This document shows positions 34,628-45,929 of a stretch of 64,000 nucleotides of DNA, piece by piece. The notes under the pieces were generated by a model, which was given only the letters and a program-made list of their open reading frames with translations, ran no database searches and was not told where the DNA came from. Both the position numbers and the translations under genes were made by a program. The stretch comes from Crotalaria pallida. Taxonomy: Eukaryota; Streptophyta; Magnoliopsida; Fabales; Fabaceae. Position 1 is the stretch's first letter. Each line of letters opens with the position of its first letter. The DNA lies in the NCBI GenBank assembly GCA_037953625.1, contig CM075650.1:22471206-22535205 (forward strand), read 5' to 3'.

Positions 34628-36620
34628 ATGTTCTACAGAAACACCTTAATTTGTAGACACAAACTCAATGCACTCTTCAAATCCACTGCCACCCTCCAAC
34701 TCCCTTTCCCACACGTCACCCCTCATCGAATCCTTCATCCTTCTTCAACCACCGAGGCGGGGAAAGTTATGTGGCCGGAGGAGGCTAAGCCGATTACGGG
34801 GAAATGCAAGCTTGTTAATGAGAAGATTGAGGGGTTAAATGCCGATGATGATAACTTGTTGACGCTGTTGGCTGAGTGGATGGAGCTTATGCAACCTAGC
34901 AGGGTTGATTGGATTGGTTTGCTTGACAGGTTGAAACAGAAGAATCCTCCTTTGTACTTGCAGGTATGGCCATTGGTTTGATTGATATCATTGACAACTT
35001 AGCTTGATTAGTAGTATACTACTGCTTTATTGCCTTTTTAGTTTTTACCATTATTGAAACTTTCCAGGATGAGTTATGCATATGAAATTATTTTGAATGA
35101 CACTTGTATCTTTGGAGGACCGATTTAGTGTTTTAGTCAAATTGTTTTAATACTTTGGTAGAATATTATTTGGTTACCTTGTTTTCTACATGGGTCTTTA
35201 GCTGTAAGCTTGTTGACGTACTCTCATGGAGTAGTAAGAATATTGAGTAAATAAATGCCTATAAAGGAGCCACGCGATAATTATTACCTAGGCTTGGACC
35301 AAAATAAAAAAAGTACTACAAATTAGGAACGGACCCTGACACATCAACGGAGGCAAATATATGAATAGCAGATATGTTTGGAAGGGTTTTTTATATAAAA
35401 ATATTACATATATGTTTTGGAAACAGCGTCTCTGCTTGCGGGGTAAGGCTGCTTACATATATATCATTCCTAGGCCTCATATATGTTTTGTAATGCTACA
35501 TTGGATGAAATGAAGCTTATTTGGATTTTGGAATTAATTTTTGTCAAATCCTATGCTTCTAGGTGGCAGAAATGTTATTGACTGAAGATTCTTTCCAAAC
35601 AAGCATATCTGACTACTCTAAGCTTATTGATTTCTATGCTAAAGAGAACCGAGTTGATGATATTGAGAAAATCCTTAAGAAGATGAAAGAAAAAGGTATA
35701 CTACCGGATGCTACAATAGCCAGTGCATTAGTCCACATGTACAGCAAGGTAGGCAATCTTGAGCACGCAAACGAAGCATTTAAATCCTTGAGGAGCTACG
35801 GCTTCCAACTAGACATAAAAGTTTACAATTCAATGATCATGGCCTATGTAACTGCTGGCAAAACTAAGGACGATGAGGCATTGACGAGGGAGATGGAGAC
35901 GAGAGATATTAAACCCACAAAGGAAATATACTTGGCATTGCTTCGATCTTATTCTCAGAAGGGTGATGTTATTGGAGTCAGACTAATTTCCTTGACCATG
36001 GAGTTTGCAGGATTTAAGCAGAATCTGGAGACGTCCACATTGCTGATTGAGGCAAATGCACATGCAGGTGACCCCCATCAGGAAAGAACCGACTTTAACA
36101 CCATGATAAACCTTGGGAATAAGCCTGATGATAGGTGAACTGCTGGCATGATTGCGGCTTATCAGAAGAAGAATTTATTGGACGAGGCAATAGAACTTCT
36201 TCTGGAACTAGAAAAGGATGGGTTTGAGCCTGGGGTTGCCATTTTTTCTGTTCTTGTCGACTGGTTGGGCGAGTTGCAGCTTGTTGACGAGGCTGAAAGC
36301 TTTTGGGTAAAATTGCTTTGCTGGGTGAGGCTCCTCCCTTGAAAGTTCAAGTGAGCCTTTGTGCTATGTATGCAAAAGCTGGAAATGAGAAAAAGGTCCT
36401 TCAAAGCCTGGGCATTCTGGAAGCTAGGAAGGATGAATTAGGACCAGTTGAATTTGAGAGGATTTTTTGCAGCCTTATGGCTGGTGGGTTTGAGCAGGAT
36501 GCACGAAGAATACGCACTATCATGGAGGCACGTGGTTTCATTATCCGAATTTCATTGCATCAAAGCATCATGAGATGGACCTTGCGAAACTTGGGTGTCA
36601 AATCACCAAGTATGAGATAG
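34628..36620 (+). pseudogene. Decayed second copy of the PPR gene
   Basis: Exon 1 (34628-34963, 112 codons) matches the left copy except for an exact in-frame loss of 732 bp (244 codons; left-copy positions about 21088-21819). SSTT is therefore followed directly by EAGKVMWPEE. The intron borders are kept. Exon 2 starts at 35563 and is disrupted by TGA at 36136-36138 (TGC in the left copy), a 1-bp loss near 36297 in the GAGGCTGAA region, and further small losses near 36540. The lesions remove or scramble the last PPR repeats. A truncated protein with about four PPR repeats could still be made from the spliced mRNA, but the gene is best called a pseudogene. Confidence 0.93.
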
Positions 36621-36982
36621 TTTAGTCGTCACTAGAATTGCAATTTTAGTCTTTCTCTGCCAAGTGACCAAAAATTTCACTCCCTTAGTATTATTGTTAT
36701 TTAGGAAGCAATGGTTTTCTGGATTGGCCATAGCATGTAACCAATAAAGCATTAAGTTTATGCTTCTTAAGTTGTCGGTTTCTCAGTTGTATCATTTTTA
36801 TGAATTTTCCATGGTTACATGTCTACAAGGTGTTCAGATTATTGATTTACTTCGTACTTTTCTTTATTTGTCTTTTGAACTTTATTCCTTTGTATAATAA
36901 ATAGATCAATTTTAATACACATTTTCACAATATGGGTTTGGCATTCACGGTAACTTTAAAATGTTTTCACCTTTGCTAGTGT

Positions 36983-37251
36983 GGGATTATGTTTTGTGAA
37001 ACATAATGATTGTGTTAAAATTCATAGGTACCTGAGGGGAAGACTCTTTTCAGTTAACCAGGTTGGTTGATACCACCAAGACTTAGTATTCCATTTGATA
37101 TTTTCTTGTTGAGAATTGAGATTCAAAGTATTACATTGATTTGTTAATGATTGTTATTAGTTACTATTTATTTTCTGAATAGCGCTCTGTCGCCATTGGA
37201 AGTATGCTTGCTGATTTGCTGGGGATTTTTGTTGAATGGTGATTCCTTGCA
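36983..37251. other. Unassigned sequence right of the duplication
   Basis: No gene recognised. A short stretch encoding RSVAIGSMLADLLGIFVEW lies at about 37183-37242 but matches no family that I can name. Confidence 0.3.
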
Positions 37252-37260
37252 TTTTTATTT

Positions 37261-37614
37261 GGCTTAATTATGTCACAAGTCCCTGAAATTTTGGGTAATT
37301 TTGCTAGATACCCTTATTTTTATTTTTTTAATGTCTGACTCCTCGAAGTTACTTCTGGGTTTGTCATATACCCCTATTATCAATTCTAGCCAATTTTGCT
37401 AACATGTAACAGCATAATCTTGGTCAGACGCAACATCACTTGACCAACCTCCTGCGTCTGACCATGATTCTGACGTTACATGTCAGCAAAATTGATAGTA
37501 GGGGTATATGACAAACTCAGAAGTAATTTCTAGGAGTCAGACATTGAAAAAATTAGAATAAGGGTATCTGACAAAAGTACCCTAAATTTCAGGGACATGT
37601 GACATAATTAAACC
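37261..37614. mobile_element. MULE-type foldback MITE with 9-bp target duplication
   Basis: The 354-bp element has inverted arms of about 170 bp, from GGCTTAATTATGTCACAAGT to the inverse ending ATGTGACATAATTAAACC. TTTTTATTT occurs on both sides (37252-37260 and 37615-37623), a perfect 9-bp duplication typical of Mutator-like elements. It has no coding sequence. Confidence 0.92.
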
Positions 37615-38172
37615 TTTTTATTTAATCCTCAGTTATTGCGAAATTACCTTCTTCCAAATGGATGGGCTTATTTTTTCTTGGAACTATAAAATGCCATACA
37701 CTAAATGTGGATATTTTTAGTAAGCCCACTTGTTGAATCACATTCAGAATGCGTCTCAGATTGAGTCCAAGCTTGGACTGTTGGATCAAAGTTCATGCAA
37801 TGCAATAGTTCCTCTCCTAAGGGGAAAGGCATATCATTCCAGCTTTACTACACAATGCTGACTTGTATATTAAGTAAGAAAATTTAAATTAAGAAACTTT
37901 ATATGCACCCTTACTCTTGCATGAATTTTACTGTGTACTTTATTAATACCTGCACTATTTTCATTTCTTGAGTCTCCTAGATGGCCGGTAAACTTCGCGA
38001 ATTTAAGTGTTATCTAGATGTGATGAATGTGTTATTTATATGTGATGAACAATGATAGTTTCTCGAGGTAAATTAGGCTTGCTGAATATAGGCAAAGATA
38101 GGATTGACAGACGAGTTCGATCAAGGGTATCCTCTCCTCCGAGGCGTAGAGATATTGAAGTGATTTTTTTTC

Positions 38173-38427
38173 ATACCTACGACAATGATCGAACCCCTGA
38201 CATCATGCTTAAGGAACTCAGTTATCTACCAATTGTGCTGGACCTTGTTGGTAAGTTCTCTGAGGTTTTGATGTCGACATTTTGTCGAAGTTATTGAAAT
38301 ACCTACGACAAGGATCGAACCCCTGACATCATGCTTAAGGAACTTAGTCATCTACCAATTGTGCTGGACCTTGTTGGTAAGTTCTCCGAGGTTTTGATGT
38401 CGATATTTTTGTCGAAGTTATTGAAAT
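38173..38427 (-). mobile_element. Two head-to-tail tRNA-derived SINE-like units
   Basis: Two copies of about 127 bp follow each other directly. On the minus strand each contains a box A-like AATTGGTAGATNACT and a box B GGGGTTCGATC, spaced as in tRNA genes, followed by TTGTCGTAGGTA. The acceptor stem does not pair as in a functional tRNA. Interpretation: a SINE head duplicated in tandem. Confidence 0.65.
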
Positions 38428-38877
38428 TAAGGTAATAAGAATTCATCAATTTTAGTGTTAGTTGTTGCAATCTCATTCTACACCAAGGAAATATACAACA
38501 TGTTTGGTTTTTTGTTACAAAATCAATTATGATCCCAAAATCACGTTGGAGCAGAAACAATTGTTAGTAGCGTTGGCATTCCAGAATTGATTCTGGGTCT
38601 CACCGCAGAACCAAGCATACACATAAATACTATTGGTTTGGTTACTATATACAAATCATGTACTTTATGTCTTTCATTTTTAAGATGGTTGTTATTTTTG
38701 CCTGAACTTTGGTCTAGGATTATGCATCAGAAAATTCTTCTTTATATGGGATATTGAGCCTCTTGTAAGTGGTTGGAGTAGTGGTATTTAATTTATGCAA
38801 ATGCATTGTGCAAAAAAAAAAGTTTCTGAATTATGATTGATTATTTCCCTAAATATAACTTCCATGTTTTCATTTTA

Positions 38878-39222
38878 GGCCATGGTTCTTGTATTCTCTG
38901 TGGGAATGGGAGCTATTCCAAGGATTATAATGTCGAGGTACCATATTTAGTTATTTTTCGTTTGAGGTTCTTGTTCAATTTAACTAGCTGTTATACAAGT
39001 AAAAGCGATAAAGTTATAATCTCTGCCATCCCAAATAACAACATTTTAGTGTTCTGTATTTCTATTGTGTTCCCATGGACACTGATTTGGTTTTAGGAAT
39101 TCATAACAAGCAAGTTATTTCTGTTCTTTTCAGGAACCTTCACCGTATATACAGTAGTATGCATTTTGACATTATTTGGGTTCCTGAGACAAAGGGGAAA
39201 ACACTTGAAGAAATACAATGGT
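38878..39222 (+). pseudogene. Remnant 3' exons of an ERD6-like sugar transporter
   Basis: One exon (about 38878-38935) encodes AMVLVFSVGMGAIPRIIMS. Another (about 39134-39222) encodes GTFTVYTVVCILT and, after a 1-bp frame change, IWVPETKGKTLEEIQWSFI and a stop. These are the penultimate helices and C-terminus of plasma- or vacuolar-membrane monosaccharide transporters of the ERD6-like family (the PETKGKTLEEIQ motif). The exon that should encode ILPVN..ANW..SW between them is missing, the frame is broken at about 39165, and no upstream exons are visible. Confidence 0.8.
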
Positions 39223-39915
39223 CTTTCATATGAAGTTTCTTCTCTAGCAGCTTCTGTTCTATTTTGCCACCAGAAACTCCAGAATCTGTCCCTAATTAAT
39301 TCAATTCATTTTTTTTTTTCTGTTTTCTGGTTGGTAGTACCATCATTGTTTATCTAGTTCACTTTCATTTATGCTGCAATTGATTATAAACAGGCAAATG
39401 GAAGGAGGTTATAAATGGGAAATTCTATTAGTATTTCAAAATCAAGATATTATAGGTTGAATCAGGAAAGGATTGTTACATTTTGAGAATGGAAATTTTA
39501 GTGCAGCTACTATTCTATTGAAGATAAAAACCTGATCGAAAGGTTATAAGCACACAAACTGTAAATTTTAAACGGTTTATATTTGAGTTAAGAGGAGCAA
39601 ATCATTGCTTTTGGACCTTGAGCATGAATTATCAAAAATTAAAAGATAACATAAAGTACACAAATTGATTTTTCAACCCTAACATATAAAGCTACTCAAT
39701 AGTTAGGATTTGGGGTAAGGCTCAAATGCAAATTAACACCAAACATGCATCAGTGCATGTGCTGATCTAGCGGTCAAAGGTATTTTCAATTATTATTTAC
39801 GAAGGGCCTTAGTTGTTTAAATTTTTGCAAATAAACCCTGTAGTCTAAAATTACAAAAATACCCTGGAAATCCTTCTCTATCAAGGATGCACTGAACTGA
39901 AGTTATTCACACAAA
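39223..39915. other. Intergenic stretch with no gene seen
   Basis: AT-rich sequence without ORFs of interest, repeats or recognisable elements. Confidence 0.4.
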
Positions 39916-40448
39916 ATGGTCTTCTTCTTCACGGGTAAACTGTTCATCTTCTTCCACTCCATTTCTGCCGCTGCTCCCTTCTTTTTCATCCGTTTCGTTC
40001 TTCTGACTCCGTTTCTTGTTGCTGCTCCTTTCTCTTCTTCTTCGGCCGTTCAGCTTCATTTGATATTCCAGCAGGTATTTTGTAACATCCCTAATTTAAT
40101 TACAAGCATAATTAGTGAATTAATAGGTTTAAAGGTTAGGGAACGAATAGATTAACTACTTAAAGAATTTTGGGAGCTAGGTGACTAGTAATTTTAGGTA
40201 CTAGGGGTTGTGTAGAAGACATTTGTAGCAATGGGCAAGATTAACTAAGCGGAATCGGGAGTTAAATCGGCGTTTTGAATGTTAGAAATCAACCGAAAAG
40301 AGAAAACTAGGAATTTATTATAGGATGCTAAGAAATTAAATTCCACCATTGGATATGAAGTTTAAGGGGTTAAGAAGCTTTTCAAAAAATTTGGACCCGA
40401 TCCGACGGTTATCGAAAAAGTTACGGCTAATCGAAGTTTGAAAATTCT

Positions 40449-40662
40449 GACCCACGCCCAGGCGCACCAGCCGGCGCCCAGGCGCGCACCACTATTCATT
40501 GGTGCTGGGACCAAGGAAAAAATGGCGTGCCAAAACGGGACTGGTGCGTGGCAGGTGCGACATGCGCGCGCCTGAGCGCACGGGAGGGTGCGCCTAAGCG
40601 CAAAAGCTGGTTCTGATCTCCCGCCCAGGCGCGCGGTCACTGCGCCCAGGCGCGCGCACGCA
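40449..40662 (+). promoter_or_regulatory. Palindrome cluster of LTR-3
   Basis: Repeated near-palindromes GCGCCCAGGCGC, GCGCCTGAGCGC and GCGCCTAAGCGC lie upstream of the CT/CA-rich leader, as in LTR-2. No clear TATA box follows. Confidence 0.55.
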
Positions 40663-42144
40663 TCCAGACCAGATCTGGTGCGTTGAATCCAAACTGGGGG
40701 CCAAAGTTTGGATTTTTGGCCACACGATCTGGCCAGCCAAGGCAAGGGACATCAAAAACAAGCCAAGGCCACCACCAACACCAACACACCTTCTTCTCCC
40801 TCTACCACCATGTTTCTTCTTCCCTCTCTCCATGGATTCTAAGAACCAATCAACATCATCATCCACCCTCTTAATCCAAGAGCAAGCACCATCAACATTC
40901 TCATCAACAACTTCCACTAACCAAGAACCAAAAAGCACCACCTACACCAACCTCAACACAAAAACAACCACATCTCACCACCACAAGACACCATAGCTTC
41001 ATCATCATCTCATGAATTTCCTCTCTAGCACCATCTTCTCCTCATCACCTCTTCCTTTCTCCCCAAGAACTAAACTTCATAATCATCACCTCCATCAAGT
41101 CCTCATCACTATGATAACTAAGAAACCCTCTTTCCCTCCTTCATGAAATTCGTAACCCTCCTCTTCATATCTTCTTTGATGTTCAAGCTTCATAATCCAT
41201 GGGGACCCATGTATGATTATGCATCCTCACCAAGAACAAATAGAATCAAGTTCATCTCCTCCTTCCTTCCTCAAAAATCGACCCACCCTTTCTCTTATCT
41301 CCCTTGGGTTTTCCAATCCCATAGTGGTGGAGAAGCTCATAAACCTCACCATCAAGAGCAAGGATTAGGAGTTTAATACTAGGGGTTCAGGGGGCTAAAG
41401 TGGGTTCAAGCCAAGGATTAGAGAACCTAAGGATGGGGAGCTTAATCACCAAGGATCCATGGGCTAGGGCTTGTGATTCATCACCACCTCTCATTAGGAA
41501 GGTAAGAGGGGTTTGTGTTACCTTTGCTAAGGATATAGATTCTAGGTTGTTGTAATGATGACTAGGTGTAGATAATTGATTAAGAGAATAAACCATAGGA
41601 TAATTAAAGTGCATGAAATGAACCTTGGGGTACAATTGCTACTAAATGTGCAGAATATATGTTAATTAAGTAGGAAGTTAAGAACCCTAGGGAGCCGACT
41701 TAATTTATGGTGCTCTGAGACATACCTGAGTATGTCGACTGTTTTGTTTATTATCCGTTGATTGTTACTTGTTATTGATGTATGGTCATATCGTGCTTGT
41801 TTTGGTGACTCGTAAAGCAAATAATGACTAAGTGTTAACGTAGGCAAGTCATATAGAAAGGGCTAAGTAAGGTGGAAAGGATGGAAAATTACGAACGAGT
41901 AATTAATGAATGGATTAAGGACAAGTGGCTTAAAAATTAGAAAAGTGATGTTTATTATTAAATGAATCATAAGTTAGAGAATGGTGATTGAGTGACTAGG
42001 AACTTGATGGATGTTGTGCTTGATTTAATTTGTTAAGTGTAAATGTGACAATAACGGTTGTATGATAATATGTGTTATTGAGATGATGTTTGTGCTTGAA
42101 TATTCATGAGATGTGATGTTGTTATAAACCATGAAAATAAAATA

Positions 42145-42580
42145 TACCCGGGCGCAGTAAGACGTTATCGCGCATGGGTGCGAACGCAGTAGGTCGCGAC
42201 CAGGGACAGAATGAAATGAAACATACCCGGGCGCAGTAAGACGTCATCGCGTATGGGTGCGAACGCAGTAGGTCGTGACCAGGGGAGGATGAAACATACC
42301 CGGGCGCAGTAAGTCGTGACCGCGCATGGGTGCGGACGCAGTAGGTCGTGACCAGGGGAATAAGATAATATACCCGGGCGCAGTAAGTCGTACCAGCACG
42401 TGAGTGCGGACGCAGTAGGTCGTGACCAGGGGAATAAGATAATATACCCGGGCGCAGTAAGTCGTACCAGCACGTGAGTGCGGGCGCAGTAGGTCGTGAC
42501 CAGGGGAATAAGATAATATACCTGGGTGCAGTAAGTTGTACCAGCACGTGAGTGCGGACGCAGTAGGTCGTGACCAGGGA
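42145..42580 (+). repeat. Tandem array of about seven 60-66-bp hairpin units inside LTR-3
   Basis: Units begin ACCCGGGCGCAGTAAG and end GCAGTAGGTCGTGACCAGGG. Their centre forms GCGC-ATGG-GTGC in early units and GCAC-GTGA-GTGC in later ones. The varying stem position stays paired on the transcript strand (G-U or A-U). Long minus-strand ORFs here are by-products of the repeat. Confidence 0.85.
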
Positions 42581-43297
42581 CAAATTGAAAGTGAAATGTG
42601 AGTTTAACGAAATTGAAAAGTAACTTAAGGTTGAATGTAGGATTGCTAGGAAGGTAGTATGGACATAAGGCTTAAGTTGTCGAAAATGAACTTGTATGTA
42701 ATTACCTGAAAAAGAATATTAGGTTAATAGATAATTTCTATGGTGATAGGGCCTAGTTTGTCAGCTATGCTTCTTAGAAGCTATTTTCCTTAGTACTGTG
42801 TAATGCTACCCTTCTTGCTATATTTTTACAGGTACCGAAGGAGCATACACAAGTCTGGCCGAGCAGGTGTACCTTCCACCACGTGGAATGTATATAGTAT
42901 TTAGCAACCATCTATCGGTCATGGGTTATTTTGGAAAGCTTTATTGTATTTCAATTACTTTGTATTTTTGGAGAACTAAGAGTTTGAGAAGTTATTTGTA
43001 TTTTGTTTGGAACCAATGTTCTGAGTGGACTAATCAATATTTTGGGCCCTGCTGGCCTCTGATGAATTTAAATCTGCTTTTGTATAAGCTTGACAGGTTA
43101 AGATGTTATTTTAGAAATAGTCGCGTATTCAAAGAAAACTCTGTCCGATTTCACGGAGAAATTTTCGTAAGCAAATTATATGATTACGAGTTTTCTTATG
43201 AAACGAAACTAATCAAACGTTTTAAAAAGAAATTTTCAAGTCTCTATTTTTAATCTTAAGGGTAATTATGGGAAATAATCCTAGGTGTTACATATTT

Positions 43298-44237
43298 AGG
43301 TGTGACAAGTTTTTTAGTTATTAAGTAAAATGGGTTTTTTTAGTTATTCGTTATTAATCCTTGTGTTTAATCGTTGAGTTTTTTAGTTTTTACTAAAGTG
43401 GGTTCAATAATAGCTCCATCTGCTCACATAGCAGTACCGACTAATGGAAAAGAAAAGAATAATAATTCTTTATTCACGATAAGCTTTTCTCATGTATTAT
43501 TGTCAAACAACAAGGCATTAGCCTGAGAAAAACTTACTATGGCTTGCTCTAATTTGATCAAATATTTATTTCTTAGCTGAAATCTGCATACTCAGTATTA
43601 AAAATCATAAAAAATATTTTGTTTTTTTTAATATAGATAAAGCATGTTGCTATCCTTGGAGAAAAAGTAAAATTAAAAAAAAAACTATGGATTGGAGTTT
43701 TAATCCTTCAGTTTTGAGTTTTTTAGTGTGAGAAAATATCGGTGTTCATTTTGCCAAGTGTTTAGTTCTGCAAAATTTCGACTTGTTAATTAACTTTCAG
43801 GTAAGATAAAGAAGGTCTTAAGATAACCATGTTCTGTTTTGTATAGAGGTTTATTTGTTTATACTTGCTAGGTAAAGCTATTATCTTGTGTTGAAGAACG
43901 AAAATGTTAGTGCACATTTTGTAGTGTAAGTGCAGAAATGAAGTGAATTAATCAAAACCAGAGGAATAATATTACAGTCACAACTGTAAATATTCAATAA
44001 CAGATATTTATTGTTGTGGCTATTGCTTTTGCTTTGAGCATCATTTTTTTTGGTACATTTAATAAGTTAGAAAGAATAGATCTCTCTGCAGTGTTCTTTT
44101 TTTTTTCCAGAGTTTGGACCCAATCACATAGTTAGCAGTGTTTAAGTAACACTCTGCAAATTTTGATGCGTAGGAAACACACCTACAATGTTTAAGTAAT
44201 ACTGTTTTATTGTTTCAGTGTATGTTAAGAACGAAGT
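43298..44237. other. Intron and upstream region of the FAR1-type gene
   Basis: AT-rich with no ORF. It lies between the presumed 5' exon, interrupted by LTR-3, and the coding exon starting at 44238. A polypyrimidine tract and TTTCAG acceptor precede 44219. Confidence 0.4.
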
Positions 44238-44949
44238 ATGGAGAGATACAATAGGGATTTTTCGTCAGAAAACAATGGCACAAGCGAAGGATTGGAGGTA
44301 TGATGTATTGCAATCTTGTATTTATTTTTATGATAATGTGTGCGTTTTTTTTTTCAATGTAAATTGTATGCACTAATTTGTTTTGTGATTATGCTTGTTT
44401 TGTATGCGTAGGGATTTTCCAATTGGGAACCTCCCATCATGGAGAACATAACAGAGGGAGATCGGAACATCCATTTGATTCATCTGAATAATGTTGACGA
44501 TTTTGCAAAGGTTGATTTTGGCAGTTTGTCGTTTGAGACGATTACCAAGTATAGCTTTATGAACATTGATGTTGCTTACCATTTCTACAACCACTATGCT
44601 GAACTTAAAGGTTTTAGTATCAGGAAGCACAATAGTGGTAAAAACAAGAAAGGTGAGTTAACAACAAAGTCGTATGTATGTTCAAGGCAGGGATTGCGGG
44701 ATTCAAAGTGGGTTGAATTGGTCAATCGCAAGAAGCTACCAAGGGGTATTTCACGTTGCCAGTGCAAAGCGGAGATGCGTATTCATTTGCAAGACGTTGG
44801 TGGCAGATGGGTGGTTGGGTATTTCAATGATATGCACAACCACTCACTGTTGGCTGAATTTGGCTGAATCCATCAATCACAGTGCAAGATCTCAGATGCT
44901 GACTTGGAGGAGGCGAGAAGTATGAAGAAGGTTGGTATCAAAAAGCAAC

Positions 44950-45469
44950 TGAGAACATTGGTCTTTGGTATCCTAGTGATGCTAATCTTAGTTTGATCGG
45001 ATATTCTGATTCTGATTTTGCGGGATGCAAGATTGACCGAAAAAGCACTCGTGGAACTTGTCATATTTTGGGAAGTTCACTAGTGTCTTGGTTTTCTAAA
45101 AAGCAAGCTTGTGTTGCTCTTTCAATCGCTGAAGCAGAATACATTGCAGCTGGTAGTTGTTGTGCTCAAATCCTTTGGATGAAACAACAACTGTCGGATT
45201 TTGGCTTAAAATTGGATCACATTCCTATCAAATGTGACAATACGAGTGCAATCAATCTAAGTAAGAATCCAGTGTATCATTCGCGAACAAAACACATTGA
45301 AATAAGACATCATTTTCTAAGAGATCATGTTCAAAAAGGTGACTATGCTATAGAATTTGTAAGCATTGAAAATAAATTAGCAGACGTTTTTACTAAACCC
45401 CTGCCGAGAGATACACTTTTTCATATAAGAAGGGAACTCGACATTTTGGATGAATCAAGTGTAAGCTAA
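44950..45469 (+). pseudogene. Copia RNase H domain, 5'-truncated (copy A)
   Basis: The frame NIGLWYPSDANLSLIGYSDS then DFAGCKIDRKSTRGTCH encodes the RNase H end of a Ty1/copia polyprotein. It has SVALSIAEAEYIAAGSCCAQ-like residues, HSRTKHIEIRHHFLRDHVQK and LADVFTKPLPRDTLF before the stop at 45467-45469. Everything upstream (gag, protease, integrase, RT) is absent, and the sequence joins the FAR1 exon at about 44950. The style resembles the SIRE/Maximus lineage. Confidence 0.88.
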
Positions 45470-45929
45470 TTGTCTTTCAGTGTTTTAAATTGATCAATCA
45501 CCCAAAAAAATGTCTTACCTCAATGCAAAATTGATCGTGTTCCTTTTACTTATTCAAATATTTGTTTAATTTTAAAAGCTTGAAAGTTCCAGCTCTGCTT
45601 ATTCTTTAAATGGTTTTCTTTTGCTGTCATATGAGTTTTCTCGTTTATTTCCTAGATGATTATCTTTAGGGGGAGATGGGCATATTCTATCATGTCATAT
45701 TCTTGCCCTGTGTCTCATTTTTTTTCTTTTGGCAATATGCTTAATCTTCGGCCTCTTTTTTATCATGACAAAAGGGGGGAGAAAGGGTGTTGTTTTTGTT
45801 TTACAAGTCTTACAGGTTTCCGAGCATAGTTTACGAGCATACATTCAAGGGCAGCATAATTCCCAAGCATACATTCAGGGGGAGTGTACAAAATCAACAA
45901 GCATTTGTCATCATCAAAAAGGGGGAGAT
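45470..45929 (+). other. Copia 3' non-coding region and polypurine tract (copy A)
   Basis: Non-coding DNA between the copia stop codon and the LTR, with repeated G-rich words (GGGGGAGATGGGC, AAAAGGGGGGAG). It ends in the polypurine tract AAAAAGGGGGAGAT just before the LTR at 45930. Confidence 0.7.

Larger units (their letters stand above)
26976..36982 (+). repeat. Right unit of the LCYE-PPR tandem duplication
   Basis: Counterpart of 13320-24066. It is shorter mainly because of the 732-bp deletion in the PPR exon. The right border is CTTTGCTAGTGTG, followed here by GGATTATGTTTTGTG rather than LCYE sequence. Confidence 0.9.
40081..43292 (+). mobile_element. Complete 3.2-kb solo LTR (LTR-3) with TATTT target duplication
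   Basis: It begins TGTAACATCCCTAATTTAAT and ends CCTAGGTGTTACA. TATTT flanks both sides (40076-40080 and 43293-43297), so this is a solo LTR left by intra-element recombination. Internal plan: palindrome cluster 40449-40662, long pyrimidine/AC-rich leader, predicted splice donor at 41502 (AGGAAG then GTAAGAGGGG), hairpin array 42145-42580, acceptor ending 42831 (TATTTTTACAG), a CACGTGG exon near 42880, and a degenerate GAAA-type hairpin near 43130-43143. The predicted intron is 1330 nt. Confidence 0.93.
39916..44867 (+). pseudogene. FAR1/FHY3-type DNA-binding gene, 5' part (copy A), fused to copia sequence
   Basis: Coding exon 1 (44238-44297) encodes MERYNRDFSSENNGTSEGLE. Exon 2 starts at 44412 after a GCGTAG acceptor and carries a FAR1 DNA-binding domain: F..ITKYSFMNIDVAYHFYNHYAE, GFSIRKHNSGKN, SYVCSRQG, RCQCKAEMRIH and YFNDMHNHSL. 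These Cys/His residues form the WRKY-GCM1-like zinc fold. FAR1-family proteins derive from MULE transposases. A probable 5' exon lies at about 39916-40074, ending at a GTATTT donor just where a solo LTR has inserted, so the LTR lies in the first intron. Stop TGA is at 44865-44867; copy B has CGA here. The MULE core and SWIM domains are absent because copia sequence takes over at about 44950. Confidence 0.8.

Noticed and set aside
42122..42583. Minus-strand repetitive ORFs (PWSRPTA repeats)
   Set aside because: Frames through the LTR-3 tandem array, whose unit lengths happen to keep them open, on the strand opposite to LTR transcription.
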